Shown here one piece after another: positions 54,689-64,000 of a DNA stretch of 64,000 nt. The DNA lies in assembly GCA_032164245.1 (NCBI GenBank), contig JAVMKO010000021.1:9926285-9990284 (forward strand), given 5' to 3'. The position numbers and the translations under genes were made by a program. How positions within the stretch are numbered: the stretch's first letter is position 1; each line of letters begins with the position of its first letter. The notes under the pieces were generated by a model. It saw nothing but the letters and a program-made list of their open reading frames with translations. It did no database searches and was not told the origin of the DNA. The DNA is from Sternotherus odoratus (lineage: Eukaryota; Chordata; Testudines; Kinosternidae).

Positions 54689-64000
<9,312 letters not shown>

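Overview
This is a vertebrate genomic window. It has interrupted genes with GT-AG introns, a poly(A)-signal gene end and a dense load of CR1 LINEs, MIR-type SINEs, DNA-transposon MITEs and solo LTRs. The CR1 3' ends, the short elements with GTCTACAC-type termini and a repeat carrying AGCATAAGCTTTCGTG suggest a sauropsid, most probably a turtle. That placement is from memory of repeat families and was not checked against a database.

Layout. (1) 1-17 kb: no recognisable gene. It holds old SINE/LINE fragments, two well-bounded MITEs (a Harbinger-like one at 5.0 kb and a hAT-like one with a perfect 8-bp target duplication at 6.4 kb) and a decayed CR1 reverse-transcriptase fragment at 11.7-12.7 kb. 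(2) 17.2-25.0 kb, minus strand: a compact four-exon gene that I could not match to any family I know. It has a TATA box, an ATG in exon 1, three introns whose phases all join correctly, a 142-residue tryptophan-rich product, a stop codon and an AATAAA signal about 130 bases further on. This is the main discovery candidate. (3) 25.4-38.1 kb: mobile-element country. It has a solo LTR with a 5-bp target duplication, and a pogo/Tigger-like element with a 135-base palindrome and a 12-unit GC-rich array, abutted by a second LTR and followed by another retroelement fragment. (4) 38-53 kb: no secure gene. It holds a 98 percent identical pair of 354/362-base direct repeats, a TG-rich minisatellite, a diverged 0.45-kb direct repeat pair and a few weak candidate exons. 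(5) 54.69-61.93 kb, minus strand: seven exons of TMEM39B, from the acceptor of the second coding exon to the stop. The first coding exon lies beyond the right edge, and a third LTR sits in the truncated first intron.

Only TMEM39B is a named gene. In human chromosome 1p35 it lies between KHDRBS1 and KPNA6, and I saw no exon of either here. The unidentified gene lies about 30 kb downstream of TMEM39B on the same strand, with nothing in the sequence linking their functions.
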